64,000 bases of DNA from Perognathus longimembris pacificus (lineage: Eukaryota; Chordata; Mammalia; Rodentia; Heteromyidae): assembly GCF_023159225.1 (NCBI RefSeq), contig NC_063181.1, positions 4,981,606 through 5,045,605 on the forward strand, given 5' to 3'. The notes below the pieces were generated by a model. The model worked only from the letters and a program-made list of their open reading frames with translations. It was not told where the DNA came from and did no database searches. Position numbers and translations under genes: made by a program. Below are positions 22,928 to 33,839 of the stretch, in pieces (position 1 is the stretch's first letter; each line of letters opens with the position of its first letter).

Positions 22928-22984
22928 ACTTTACATGAGGAGGGTTAGTATTCTGTCCAGAGACGGTCAGCTTTATTTACCATT
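22928..22984 (-). promoter_or_regulatory. HMBOX1: HMBOX1 5' leader with two upstream ORFs
   Basis: A 12-codon uORF starts at 22,983 and stops at 22,945. A start-stop uORF (ATGTAA, 22,936-22,931) lies in the same frame as the main start, separated from it by one codon (AGT). Such arrangements usually lower initiation at the main start or pause ribosomes; the effect here is inferred. Confidence 0.6.
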
Positions 22985-23429
22985 CTGTAGAATAAAGATA
23001 GAAAAATGAAAAATATTTTCTCAAGTGTGGGGAAAATTTTTATTACATATCCTAAGGAAATTAAGAGTTAACATTAGTTAAATGTTTCCAAAACTTCTTT
23101 TTCAATTTTGAACTCAAACACTGGCTTAAAGCAAAAAAATTTTTTTAAGAAAAAACAACAGGAACTTTATATATAATTCCCTTGGAATAAAAAAAACATG
23201 TCCTGTGAGTTTAATCTGCTAGTAAGAAGCCTTCAGAGAAAAAGATTTACATATGCAATGGAACAAGTATACTTCAGTGGTATTCGACCTAACATTTTGG
23301 TAATCACATCAGTGCACTTATAAAGAATCTAATAAATGAAAAGCAAGCCCTGGAATAACTGCTAACTAAATGCCTTCAAAATGGGGTAAATGCTGGAGCC
23401 CATTCTGAGTATATTGCTTACTTTACTGC

Positions 23430-23590
23430 TAACATCATCTTGAGTGACTTAGTTTCTCTGGGCCTCAATTTCCACATCTATAAAATAGGGGTGTTAGAAG
23501 AAAGCTACACATGGGATGATAAAATGAGCCAAGTGCTTCCACCTTGTGACTTGTATTCTGCTTTATTCAATACTGAGACAATTTCACCTC
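23430..23590 (+). mobile_element. MIR-type ancient SINE
   Basis: GTGACTTAGTTTCTCTGGGC followed by CACATCTATAAAATAGG is the MIR core. Confidence 0.65.
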
Positions 23591-23775
23591 TTTTAATTCA
23601 GACATAGATCTTCACACACAGAAATGAAACCTACTATTCATAGTTTAGCAATCAAAGATCACCAAGATTGAACTTATTAGCAGTTTCAAACCATAATGTC
23701 TATAGACAATTATTTCCATTAACTTTAAAATTACATTCTGGTGGGAAAAATAACACATTAAAGTACATATTCAGA

Positions 23776-23895
23776 GGGAAGGGGTGACATTGTCCAAAAA
23801 GAAATAAACTCATTACTGGACTAACGTAACTGTAACCCCTCTGGATATCACCTTTATAGTACCAATGAAAACTAAAAATTAAAATTAAATAAAGT
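23776..23895 (+). repeat. Unnamed dispersed repeat, copy 1
   Basis: It contains GTGACATTGTCC and AACTGTAACCCCTCT, then an A-rich end. The same string order recurs at 43,100 and, reversed, at 33,165. It could be an L1 3' end or an LTR piece. Confidence 0.55.
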
Positions 23896-24549
23896 ACATA
23901 TTCAGTACTGAGTTATATTAAGTTAGACCAAAATGTCAGTAATTAATGATATATGTCAATCCTAAGAGGCAAAATTAGAATCCTTCACGTTTGCATATAC
24001 TAAATTGTACTATTAGTGTAATTCCTCTTATGCTTAATTTTCTTGAAGACTTAAAAAATGCAGATACAATAAAAATAAAGGTTAAAAATCATAGCAACAC
24101 ACTCTACAACAAAATTTAGAAAATGGTATGTCTTCAAAACCCTTTTAACAAAGACAAGAAATATAGGTAGACATAAAATGTTAAAAAATTCTTATTACCA
24201 AAAAAACCAACTAGAACCAGATGAAGGGGAAAATGACATGTGTACAAGAAGCAAATCCAAATACCAAGCTTATAAAAACTCCTCAAATATGCTAGAAGTC
24301 AGGGACATAACTATTCGTTTGATAATGTGATCTTACTTTGGCAAAAAGTAAAAAGATAGAAATCTCTTCAAAATGGTACTAACATATTTCATTAATTTGA
24401 ATGTGAATTATGACATCTTTTTGAAAGAAATCTGATGGGGAATAGTAAATTTTAAATTACTTAGACGTTAGACTTGGCAATTCTACTTCTGAGACTCTAT
24501 AGATAAAATGAGTGCATAAGGAAGTATCCTTCCTTCCTCCCAATCCCTT

Positions 24550-24640
24550 TTCTTGTGGTGGTGCTGGGGACTGGATCCAGGCTGGATCCTGGATTCATGT
24601 GTTAGGCAAGCACTTTATTACTGAGATACATTCCAGCCCA
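24550..24640 (-). mobile_element. ID-like SINE monomer (minus)
   Basis: GGTGCTGGGGACTGGATCC then TTAGGCAAGCACTTTATTAC; there is a short CTGGATCC duplication inside. Confidence 0.5.
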
Positions 24641-25253
24641 CAAGTAATCTTTCTAAATTGTAAGCAGGGTAGAATGAAACAATATAAAGAACAGAAGATT
24701 AGGAGTAGACCTGATTTATGTTTAAAACCTAAGGTTCCTCTTGTTGCCTCCTTGGTCATAATACAAATTTGTTAATTTTCCCAAGCACTGTTTTCCTCTT
24801 GTGAAAAGTATGGAAACAACATCTACATTTCATGTGGCCATTTTGAGGACTAAGATATAGTAAAGGAGTTCCTGCAAGCAGGCACCCACCAAGTGTTAAC
24901 TCCCTTGCCTTTTTCCTTCTAAGTTTGAACTATGAATCTTTCTAAGAAGTTATTGTATCCTAAGGGGAAAACTGATTTAAGGAATCATAAGAGGCAGTAT
25001 TTTTTTAAATCAACACAAAAACTAAAAAGCCAATCTCAACAATGTTTGGCTTGTACTGAGAATACTTGCTTTGTGGTTGAGGGCATTTGTGGACCAAGCT
25101 ATGAGAAAATTGTTTTGTAAGTATGCAAAAATGCAGCAGTGGACAGGTAGCTCTCAGCCAAGAACTGTTTGGGCAAGGCTTGCTTTCCCCAGCAACTGCA
25201 AGTAGCACTCACTGTCCTGAGTTTCTTTCCAGAGTGGAAGAGTTGGGGTTTTC

Positions 25254-25395
25254 TTTTTTTAATTAGGTATATTAATTGTACAAAATAGTGGGATTCATGG
25301 GACATGTTCAAACATGATGTACTATGACCACATTCACTCCCCCATCATCCTCTCTCATCTCCAAGATTCATGTGTACAGTGTCTGTAACAAACCT
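25254..25395 (-). repeat. L1-like 3' region fragment (minus), tentative
   Basis: ATTAATTGTACAAAATAGTG and ATGATGTACTATGACCAC resemble reversed 3' ends of rodent L1-associated repeats. Confidence 0.35.
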
Positions 25396-25643
25396 TTTAA
25401 CTATTCTAGTTAGGAAAAAAAAAATGACTATTTGAGAAAAGGCATCAAGAGCAAACGTTTGTAACCATCTTGAAGGAATTTTTTTTCTCCCAGAGGAAGA
25501 AAACTGGGGTTGAATTGGGGACAGGGTCTGACGTACAGAGAGCTGATAGTAATAACTGTATATTCTTCCCTCATAGGTACTTATGACAAACAGAATAAAG
25601 ACGAGATTAACCAGCCACATTTTTCATCCAATGGAAATCATAA

Positions 25644-26053
25644 TGCCACAGAAAGGTGAATAGACCACCAAGAGACGAAGGGAAGCACTGGGAGAGGCTC
25701 CAGAGGAGCCAGACTATAGGCCTGTACAGAATATTTATTTGTAAGCAAGTTCTGGTGGGGAGGGAGCAAATAGCTCAGGAAGCAAGTGTGATTACAGAAG
25801 CTAATGGCCAAGCTCATTTAGGTTCGGTTTCTTAGTAGTTAAAATGGTTATAAACAATGAGGGTTTGCTTATCACCAGAATGTTCTCTGGAGGGGAGAGG
25901 GTCCTAGCTTAAGCCAGGTCAGACTCCTTCACAGCAAAACTGGTTACAAACAGTGGCAGGTTTGCTTATCACCACAATGTCCCCTAGAAGGGGGTGGTCC
26001 TGGCTTATTTCAGGTTTCAAGGCCTGATGTTGGCCAGGCCAAACTCCTTGACA
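25644..26053 (-). mobile_element. Solo LTR, class I type (minus), with 4-bp duplication
   Basis: On the minus strand it begins TGTCAAGGAG and ends CTGTGGCA, with AATAAA at 25,739-25,734 near the 3' end. It is flanked on the plus strand by ATAA at 25,640-25,643 and 26,054-26,057. The upstream part holds two imperfect copies of a roughly 95-bp unit (about 25,842-25,937 and 25,938-26,053), as in U3 enhancer repeats. No internal viral sequence adjoins it. Confidence 0.72.
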
Positions 26054-26289
26054 ATAATCCAAAGCTTGCAGACTTTGGGCTGAAACGACTTTTCATACAT
26101 AAAGAAAGCGCTTCCTGCTAAACTTCATTTTAATATTCCTTATTATCTGCAATCATGCTCCCCTCCAAATAATGAGAAGAATCTGTAAAGAATTTTGTAG
26201 AGATGATAAAAGGGAAAGTAACACATGGGGAGTATTTTTTGTTCCTGCTTACTAAAATTCTAAGTCCACAGTTCCAAAAAAATTTTTTT

Positions 26290-26489
26290 TTTTTTTGGCC
26301 AGTCCTGGGCCTTGGACTCAGGGCCTGAGCACTGTCCCTGGCTTCTTCCCGCTCAAGGCTAGCACTCTGCCACTTGAGCCACAGCGCCGCTTCTGGCCGT
26401 TTTCTGTGTATGTGGTGCTGGGGAATCGAACCTAGGGCCTCGTGTATCCGAGGCAGGCACTCTTGCCACTAGGCTATATCCCCAGCCCC
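26290..26489 (-). mobile_element. ID-dimer SINE (minus), young subfamily
   Basis: It carries CTTCTTCCCGCTCAAGG, GCGCCGCTTCTGG and TATCCGAGGCAGGC, the variants shared by the young subfamily described in the findings. Confidence 0.86.
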
Positions 26490-26641
26490 CCAAATTTTTT
26501 TAAAAGCCTATTGGGTTTGTAAGAGACAGTGATCAAATGAGTAGATATGTGACATAGGATCTCAGGCTTCTGTACATTGCAACTAAAAAACACAGTGAAA
26601 AGAACTCCAAATAAAGATTCAAGAAGATATTGAGTTGACAG

Positions 26642-27061
26642 TGAAGAGCCAAACTAAAGCCATTTTGAAGTCAGGCCCCACTTTACTACGCGAACCTGAG
26701 ATAAGCAGGCTCTGTGAGCAAACCCAGGCCACCAATTATCCTGGCTAGCAGAACGAGCTTATTAGGGCCCAGCTAGTCAGGAAACTCGCTGCTTAACTCT
26801 AACCGCCTGGGAATGCTTAACTCTAATCACCCCGGAATGTCTCTAGCCCTGAAAACACCTGATTGCTGTAACTTTGGGTTTTTTTGCCTTTATAAGCCCG
26901 TGAAATCTCAGCTCGGGGCCTTCCTCCTAACCTCCGCTGTGTTGGTGGGTAGGACGAGGCCCGATCTGCAGCTCGCCTGAATAAAGCCTTGCTTTTTGCA
27001 TTTCGGAACATCTGGCTCTCAGTGGTCTTCTTGGTGGTCTTCTCGCGACTTGGGCATAACA
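26642..27061 (+). mobile_element. Solo LTR, gammaretrovirus-like (plus), with 4-bp duplication
   Basis: The 420-bp element runs from TGAAGAGCC to GGCATAACA and is bounded by ACAG at 26,638-26,641 and 27,062-27,065. A TATA-type box (TTTATAAGCC) lies at about 26,890 and AATAAAGC at 26,980. The roughly 90-bp spacing between them fits a short R region. A 4-bp duplication and TG..CA ends are typical of class I elements. There is no coding remnant next to it. Confidence 0.82.
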
Positions 27062-27464
27062 ACAGCAGGTGATGAAGTACATACAATATGTGAGGAGAGC
27101 TAGAGAAACACAAGGAGCTGCCTTCAATGTCCAAAAGCAAGAGGCATAAACTGGCAGCTTAATAATAATAATAGCAATAATAATAAATAAAAATATGCTT
27201 ACTGTCTGGACACAAGCTCTCCTACGAGGATCTAACATACCAGGCTAAAAATCAAAACAAGGTAATTCACTTTAAAGTTCCATTATCACCAGACTAAAAC
27301 TAAACTGTCTACTGGACCTGAGAAATCAAGACTAGACAGATAACAGCCAGAACTCCAAAACAGGCTGACTTCAATCAGCATGATAATAAACTCCCCTCAG
27401 GCTTGATCTTTACAAACAGGCAAAAAGGTAATCCAATGTTAACCAATCAAAACATTTTTTTTCC

Positions 27465-27590
27465 AGGTCGTAAGATATCGTAAGAAATGTACACACTGCC
27501 CTACTATGTAACTGCACCCTCTTTGCACAACACCTTGTAAAAAAATTTATGTCCAATTAATAAAAAAAATTTAAAAAAAAACAACACATT
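27465..27590 (+). repeat. Unnamed dispersed repeat, copy 2
   Basis: CGTAAGAAATGTACACACTG, then TATGTAACTGCACCCTC, then a TAATAAAAAAA end match the other copies with moderate divergence. Confidence 0.5.
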
Positions 27591-28059
27591 TTTTTTCTGT
27601 CTTCCAGTGCCTGTCTCACAAGTAAAGTTAATTTTGAAATGGCTATTCTACTTTGTTTTTTGGTTTGCTTTCTTCAGTCTTTTTTTGCCTATAAAACAAA
27701 CCTCCACTGCTTGGCTCACTAGAACATTTATTCTATTTTATGCATGTTGCCCAATTGTAGGATCTAAAATAAGGCCAATTAGAGTCTTTAAACTGAAGGA
27801 ATTTTGTCCTTTGAGAGGGGTTGGATCTCTTCTGTGGGTGCATGCTACTTGACCTACACAATATCTTAAAGATGGAACTGGGGATAATTATCAAGGTTGT
27901 TGTTTTCAACCAAATAAAAACAAAAAGGCCTGCTGCACCTTTCACCAGTTTGCTAATCTTGAATGTACTCCTGGATACAAGCCTGCATCATTCAATTCAT
28001 TGCCAGGCAAGGTAACAACAGCCACCCTACTTCTCTAGAGACTAAGTAGTGTTATATGT

Positions 28060-28690
28060 GTAAATTATCAGAGAAGCCACAAATTGAAGGATCGAATCTT
28101 GGATTTTTATTAGAACATTAGCAGTCTGCAGGCAGCCAGTTGCTACAAAGGCCTGCAACCCACACATACCCTTAACACGATCAGGAAACAGGCCAGAGAG
28201 GGAAGAAAGAACAAAAACCAAACCAACAAACCAATTCAACTCCAATGGAGAGCTGACCTGGGACGCCATGGTGACTGGAGATGAGACAGGACACAGGATG
28301 CAAACATGGAGATATGCCCCCTAAATAGGGTCAGGGGAGGGGGCAGGGTCACAGGAAGCTCCCAGACTCAGGCACTTGACTGCCAGGTTCAATAACCTAT
28401 AGGCCATGTGGCCACCCCTGTCTCTTGGGATTCAGGAACATCCATCACCTGGGGATGGGGCTTCCCTTCCTCTAGGAATCCAGGCCCACCCATCAAGACA
28501 AGATGCCAGATAGTACAACTCTCCATGTGGCCAATGATGGCACTGGCCAGATCTGACCTCCCTATTACAGTACCTGTACCTTGCTGTTGGTCATCTCAAG
28601 AAACAAAGTGGCTACTTTGTGTATACTCTATACCAAGTGTTGATAGGGTTCATATGATGCTACCCCCAAAATATCTTGCTGTGGCACCTT
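28060..28690 (-). mobile_element. Possible LTR (minus), tentative
   Basis: On the minus strand a CCTATTTAGGG box near 28,325 precedes CTAATAAAAATCC near 28,110 by about 210 bp, which could be a promoter and polyadenylation signal. Neither end nor a target duplication was found, and the family is not recognised. Confidence 0.3.
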
Positions 28691-29115
28691 AATTACTTGG
28701 AGTTAAGAGCACATGAAAAGCATCAGATTTAAGAAGGGCACTTTGCCTTTCCTTTTGCTCCCTGAAAGCAGGAGATAAAAAGCCCCCAGGAGTCAGTCAG
28801 GTGTCCTGCCTGTACCAGAGGAAGGAAAACATTCTTATCACGGGAGACTGATGAGAGAAATCTCATGAGAGAAACAAACGCTGTTAAACCAACCCTTATC
28901 TGCTTACTCGCTTTTCCAGGACTAACTGCCCTGGTCCAAACCCCTTTGTCTTGTCACTTTTCACAATTGACTACTGTTTGTCCAATGTAGTACATGCATG
29001 AGCTTTTGGTCTTAAGCTTCCTAGAGTCCTTGTTTTTTCTTGTGAAGGCTCCCATGAAAAGTGCTAAATAAAAAAGCTGTATGCTCTTCTCCTGAAAATC
29101 TATTTTATGTCAGTT
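28691..29115 (+). mobile_element. ERV1-like LTR, mostly 3' part
   Basis: GCTAAATAAAAAAGCTGTATG followed by CTTCTCCTGAAAATCTATTTTA is the familiar polyadenylation signal and U5 end of old class I LTRs. The 5' limit is uncertain. Confidence 0.55.
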
Positions 29116-29502
29116 AAACTTTTAGATTCAGCTAGAGATTCAAAGAAGTTAGAGAAGATATTCGATCTTACCTCCATTGAGAAACAAGCCAGATACATTT
29201 TTCCCTTATCCCTAGTCTACTTATTTTATGTTGCTTGGGCATTGCCTGTGCAGTCATCAAATAAAATCAGATGGTGATAAAATTAGATCACCAAAAGGAA
29301 ATGCTCAGAGTATATGCTAGGTAAAGATAAAAAAAAGTTTAACTAAAAAGAGGGTAGAATCCAAATTACAATGCATATAACCCTTAACCTAGCAGTTCTA
29401 GTTCTAAAGATGTACCCTGTAGGTACACTCACACAGGAACAAAACAACTTACCATTGATGTTATTATCTGTACATTATTTGTAAGAATAAAAGGAAATAA
29501 AT

Positions 29503-29735
29503 AGCTAGGCGCTGGTGGCTCATACTTGTAATCCTAGCTACTCAGGAGGCTGAAATCTGAGGATTACCATTCAAAGCTCGCCCAGGCAAGAAGGTCTGTG
29601 AGACTCTTATCTCTAACCACCAGAAAACCAGAAGTGGAGCTGTGGCTCAAAGTGATAGAGCCATGAACAAAAGAGCTTACAGACAGCACCCAGGCCCTGA
29701 GTTCAAGTCCCACAATGCCTCCCCCAAAGAAATAA
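29503..29735 (+). mobile_element. B1-headed composite SINE
   Basis: CTAGGCGCTGGTGGCTCATAC head; the right unit has a small deletion at GTGATAGAGCCATGAAC. Confidence 0.75.
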
Positions 29736-29920
29736 TTTAGCCAGGCATAGTGGTACATTCAGGAGGTGGAGGCAGGAGAATTACAAGTTCAAGACTATCC
29801 CAGGTGAAGTTAGTGAAAGTTGGTAGTGAGGCCTTATTCTAGACAACAACAAAAGACTAGGAGCAAAAGAGTTCTTGCCTAGCAAGTGCAAAACCTTGTA
29901 TTCAGTCTTTAGTACCCCCC
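29736..29920 (+). mobile_element. B1-like and ID-like fragments
   Basis: AGCCAGGCATAGTGGTACATT (B1) is followed by AAGAGTTCTTGCCTAGCAAG (ID). Confidence 0.55.
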
Positions 29921-30076
29921 TTTTAAATAGTCACCATAGGGGACAAACGCTCCATTCAGCCATTAAAATATGGAAATTCCTTTTATACTGTTATGAGATT
30001 GCCTTCCATCCCAAAAGTGCAAGGAAGAGCATGGTGGTTATGTCAGTTGTGAAGGAGGAAAGCAGAAAATATACAG

Positions 30077-30078
<2 letters not shown>

Positions 30079-30109
<31 letters not shown>
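30079..30109. repeat. CA microsatellite
   Basis: About 15 pure CA units; no SINE adjoins it. Confidence 0.92.
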
Positions 30110-30113
<4 letters not shown>

Positions 30114-30294
30114 GTTTCTACTCATGCATAAATATTTCTGGAAGGACACAAAAGAAACAGGTAACACTAATTCTCTTGAGGAGCGGAACTTGGTATAGAG
30201 GTAAGAGGCAGTAGAGAGACTTTTCACCAAACATTTTTGTATTCTGCAGCAGGTAAAAGACACAAAAAAAGCCATTTAAAAAAATAACAGTACC

Positions 30295-30486
30295 GGGCTG
30301 GGGATATGGCCTAGTGGCGAGAGAGCTTGCCTCGTATACATGAGGCCCTGGGTTCGATTCCCCAGCACCACATATACAGAAAACGGCCAGAAGTGGCGCT
30401 GTGGCTCAAGTGGCAGAGTGCTAGCCTTGAGCAAAAAGGAAGCCAGGGACAGTGCTCAGGCCCTGAGTCCAAGGCCCAGGACTGGC

Positions 30487-30523
<37 letters not shown>
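30295..30523 (+). mobile_element. ID-dimer SINE with perfect target duplication
   Basis: The 15-bp AAAAATAACAGTACC flanks it at 30,280-30,294 and 30,524-30,538. The body is close to consensus and the A tail is about 35 long, so it is a recent insertion. Confidence 0.92.
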
Positions 30524-32554
30524 AAAAATAACAGTACCAAGCCTACTGAGGTTGTTTATGTATGATTAAGAATTCAGCAACTCTCAGAATTAATGAGGCA
30601 GTGACCCCTTCCCTCCACACACAAGGTATCTTGCCGTTCAGTATGCTGGTGACTCCAGTGGGAATAGAGAAGTGAGGAGGGGCTAATGAAGAATGAGGCA
30701 AAACAAGGATCAAAGAGGAAATAGCATGGTGTTCTTTTCCCTCTGATTCTCTGAACTGGTTGTAAGCCCCAAAGAAGGGAAGATCTACTCTTCAAGAGGG
30801 ACTATAAAATGTACAAACTACTGCTTTGGGAATTGGGAACAAAGTATGGTACAGAGATGGGGGGCAGGGGAGCGCACATCTCCAATTCAGTCCTGTGCCT
30901 TGCAGCACTCTGAAGGCCTATAGCTCTGAAGCACTGAAGACAACATTCATTCCCCCACTGCAGTAGTCACTCCGAGTGACTCACAGGGCAACTGTGGCAC
31001 TGAAAAGCCTCTCCACAGTGGGGTAATGGGAAAGTGCCACAAAGAAGTAGCTCCAGACGAGACCTCCCAAAGAGGATGTAAGGGAGGAATAATCACACCT
31101 CTCTTCCAGAGTGTACGTGACAAAAATTCAAGGGCTCCCAGAAATATTGAGGAGGACTTTTGAAAGGGCTGGGTGTTTGTTTAAGTACAGTGAATGTGTA
31201 AGTTACCTAGCAAGGCTATAGGTGAGAAAGCACAACAATTTCACCACAAAAATACAACCATGTTATGGACAGGTGTGAAGGAACAGAAAAGAATATGTGC
31301 TGTTAAGAGAGCCCAAACCCAAGTCTTATTGGATTTTTAAAAACTTACTCTATTACTCACTCCACAGGAAGTAGAGGAGAAAGAAAATATGAGGATGGCT
31401 GGAAAGAGGTTACTCAAGGCTCTGCTGGGAACCAACACACTTAGTTATGCAGTACCTGCTTTCCAAAGTGAAATCTTTCAACTGCTTTAAAATGTTTCTT
31501 TTCTAAGCCATTGAAAGCAATGAGATCATGTTCTTGATGAAGTGCCAGCTTCTACCCCCCCCCATGCAACCTAGATTGTTAAAGTTAAAAAGAAGAAAAA
31601 TCAGAAGAATGAAAAAGAGTAAAGGTAGGAAAAGTCAGGAATCAGAAACAAGGGAAAGTATAAATGTATCTTAACATAGAGGTAGAAAATTACCCAATGA
31701 TCAAATAAAGAGTTGTTTTGTTTTTAAGTTGAGGACATTTTGTCCTGTTCTAAAAATACAGCAAAGTACTTATCTCAATTCAATTTAACCATTTTCCTAT
31801 TCCATTTTATCCAGAGTTAAAGCAATATACACAATTCTTTTGTGCCCTACAGTATAAAAAGTAATAGTTACAAATATACAGATGAAGCAAGCATTACAGG
31901 AGATGGAGTTTAGACTAAAACCAAAAGGCTTGCCAAACCACAGGAAAATAATTTGAGAGCTAGCTTTATGCAATTTAAAACCTTAAGTGAAAATAAAAAA
32001 TATTCACTATACTATCCAAAGATAAGCAAGAACTCCAGTGTATCAGGTGTGGGAACCATGGCAGGAAGGGGATCCACCCCTCAGACTATATGCAGTCCAC
32101 AAAATCATTTGGTACATGATACAACAAACATACATGCTTCTCCTATGCGTCTCATCAGCTACCAAAGCCATCTGCCTGTACATTAATTCATAAACATACA
32201 AATAGCCCTTGGCAGGAAAAAGGTTCCCATTGCTGATAAAGAGTAACTCCATCTTGAAATAACCCTCCTATGGTTTATAGACTAAACAATAACACCTTTA
32301 ATTTGTTATAGTTTTATACTTCACAATGCCTTCAACCAACATCAGTAAGCCATTATTTTTTATATATTTGATTAACAACTTTACACTTTGACATTTCTCA
32401 TTCGATGGGCAAATGCACTGTGAAAAAGGTAGGACAATTTTCATTTAGTTTTTCAGATACCCAAACAAACAAAAGTTAAAAGAAAACTTGTAAGTCAAGA
32501 TAGAATGAAAGGATCTAGAATTCTTGGTCCAATTACTGTCAAAAGATGCTTGCA

Positions 32555-32660
32555 GATTACTACTCATTCACCCACGCTATTTATTAAGGAACAACTGTGT
32601 TCCAGGAACTATCTTAGGCACTAGAAAGATAATGGAGATTAATCTCTGTAACATAGAAAG
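32555..32660 (+). mobile_element. MIR/L2-type ancient repeat, tentative
   Basis: TTATTAAGGAACAACTGTG, TTCCAGGAACTATCTTAGGC follow the order of the terminal part of MIR/L2. Confidence 0.45.
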
Positions 32661-33164
32661 TTTAAATGTATGATGGATGGATGAATCTGTCATCTAACTC
32701 TCACATACTGAAAATACTCATTTCCCTGTGCCAAAGACAAGTGGATTTGTGAAGCCATAGAGTTTGTCTCATTTGACATGAAATCATCTTCTTTTCAGCT
32801 CAAAGTGTCTAATATGTTCCTGGGAATAATTTAAGAAAAAGTGGAAAATTACATGTTTTAAGAGACTGGCTGGAAACTGTTAGAAGTAAAAAGCATGTGG
32901 AGGAAGCATCCAAGCAAAAAGTACACTACTGACTACTAGTAGTATTGCTATAGTTTAATTATATAACATGTAGTACATATTTATGTCATATTAATTCACA
33001 TAATAATTGATTTGATTATTTTGACCACATTTCAATTTTCAATTGCTCACAAAAGAAATACTTGTAAAAATGACTGGCTTGGTATTAAATTACAGAGCAT
33101 ATGCAAAACTAATGTCAGCAGTTCTTCCTGTAAGAAAAATGAAAATAAGATTACATTTACTTCT

Positions 33165-33285
33165 TTAAAAATTTATTTATTGTCAAAGTGGTATACAGAG
33201 GGGTTACAGTTTCATACCTAAGGCAGTAAGTATATTTCTTATCAAACTTGTTACCTTACATCTACTTTTGATTTCCATAGTCCAC
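33165..33285 (-). repeat. Unnamed dispersed repeat, copy 3 (minus)
   Basis: AGAGGGGTTACAGTTTCATAC is the reverse of the shared core, with TTTATTTATTGTCAAAG as the reversed end and ATTTCTTATCAAACTTG further out. Confidence 0.6.
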
Positions 33286-33839
33286 AAGAAATAAAGAGGT
33301 TAAACTGGTTATTGAATCTATTGAAATACTGAAAAAATGTTCACCTCTCCTTCACAGAGAATTATCATTGGTTGTTATAAAGAGATGTTTTCATATTCAT
33401 GGCTTATCCAAGAGACAAACTGTAAACACCACTTCAAGAGTGGTTGCTGTGAAAGCCACACCTCTGCCTCTGGAGCTGGCATAACTGCTCCAAGAGACTT
33501 CAGTTACATCATGACAATCTGCAGTGGCCTAGCAATGAGTGAACACATCTGGCAGCTATTCTCCTTGAGGGACAGGGGACAGACACTTCCCCTTCAGGCT
33601 CAGTAAAGAGCTGGCTACTGGCACACATTTAAGACTTGTACACTTCCGGCTGTGAGTGGGGGAGTGGGAAGCTGCGCACAAACCTATCAGATCTTTTCCT
33701 GGCTACATCAGCAGCATTTCTTCTGCCTATCCAAGTGGCCTGTTTCTGGCTACCTAAGCAGCCAGTTTCTCAATTTCTTTGGGTCCCTACAGAGGTATAC
33801 TTGGTTCTAGCACAGGATAGATCATCAAAATAGCCTAGG

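Noticed and set aside
28042..28692. Open frames on both strands as possible retroviral genes
   Set aside because: The peptides show no retroviral motif. The segment is at most LTR-like.
30295..30370. tRNA-like left unit with A-box and B-box strings
   Set aside because: It is part of a SINE with a right unit, poly(A) tail and target duplications. The cloverleaf is not conserved as in a functional tRNA gene.
30327..30569. Repeated open frames with similar peptides at many places
   Set aside because: All come from the ID-dimer SINE read in one frame or another and are not genes.
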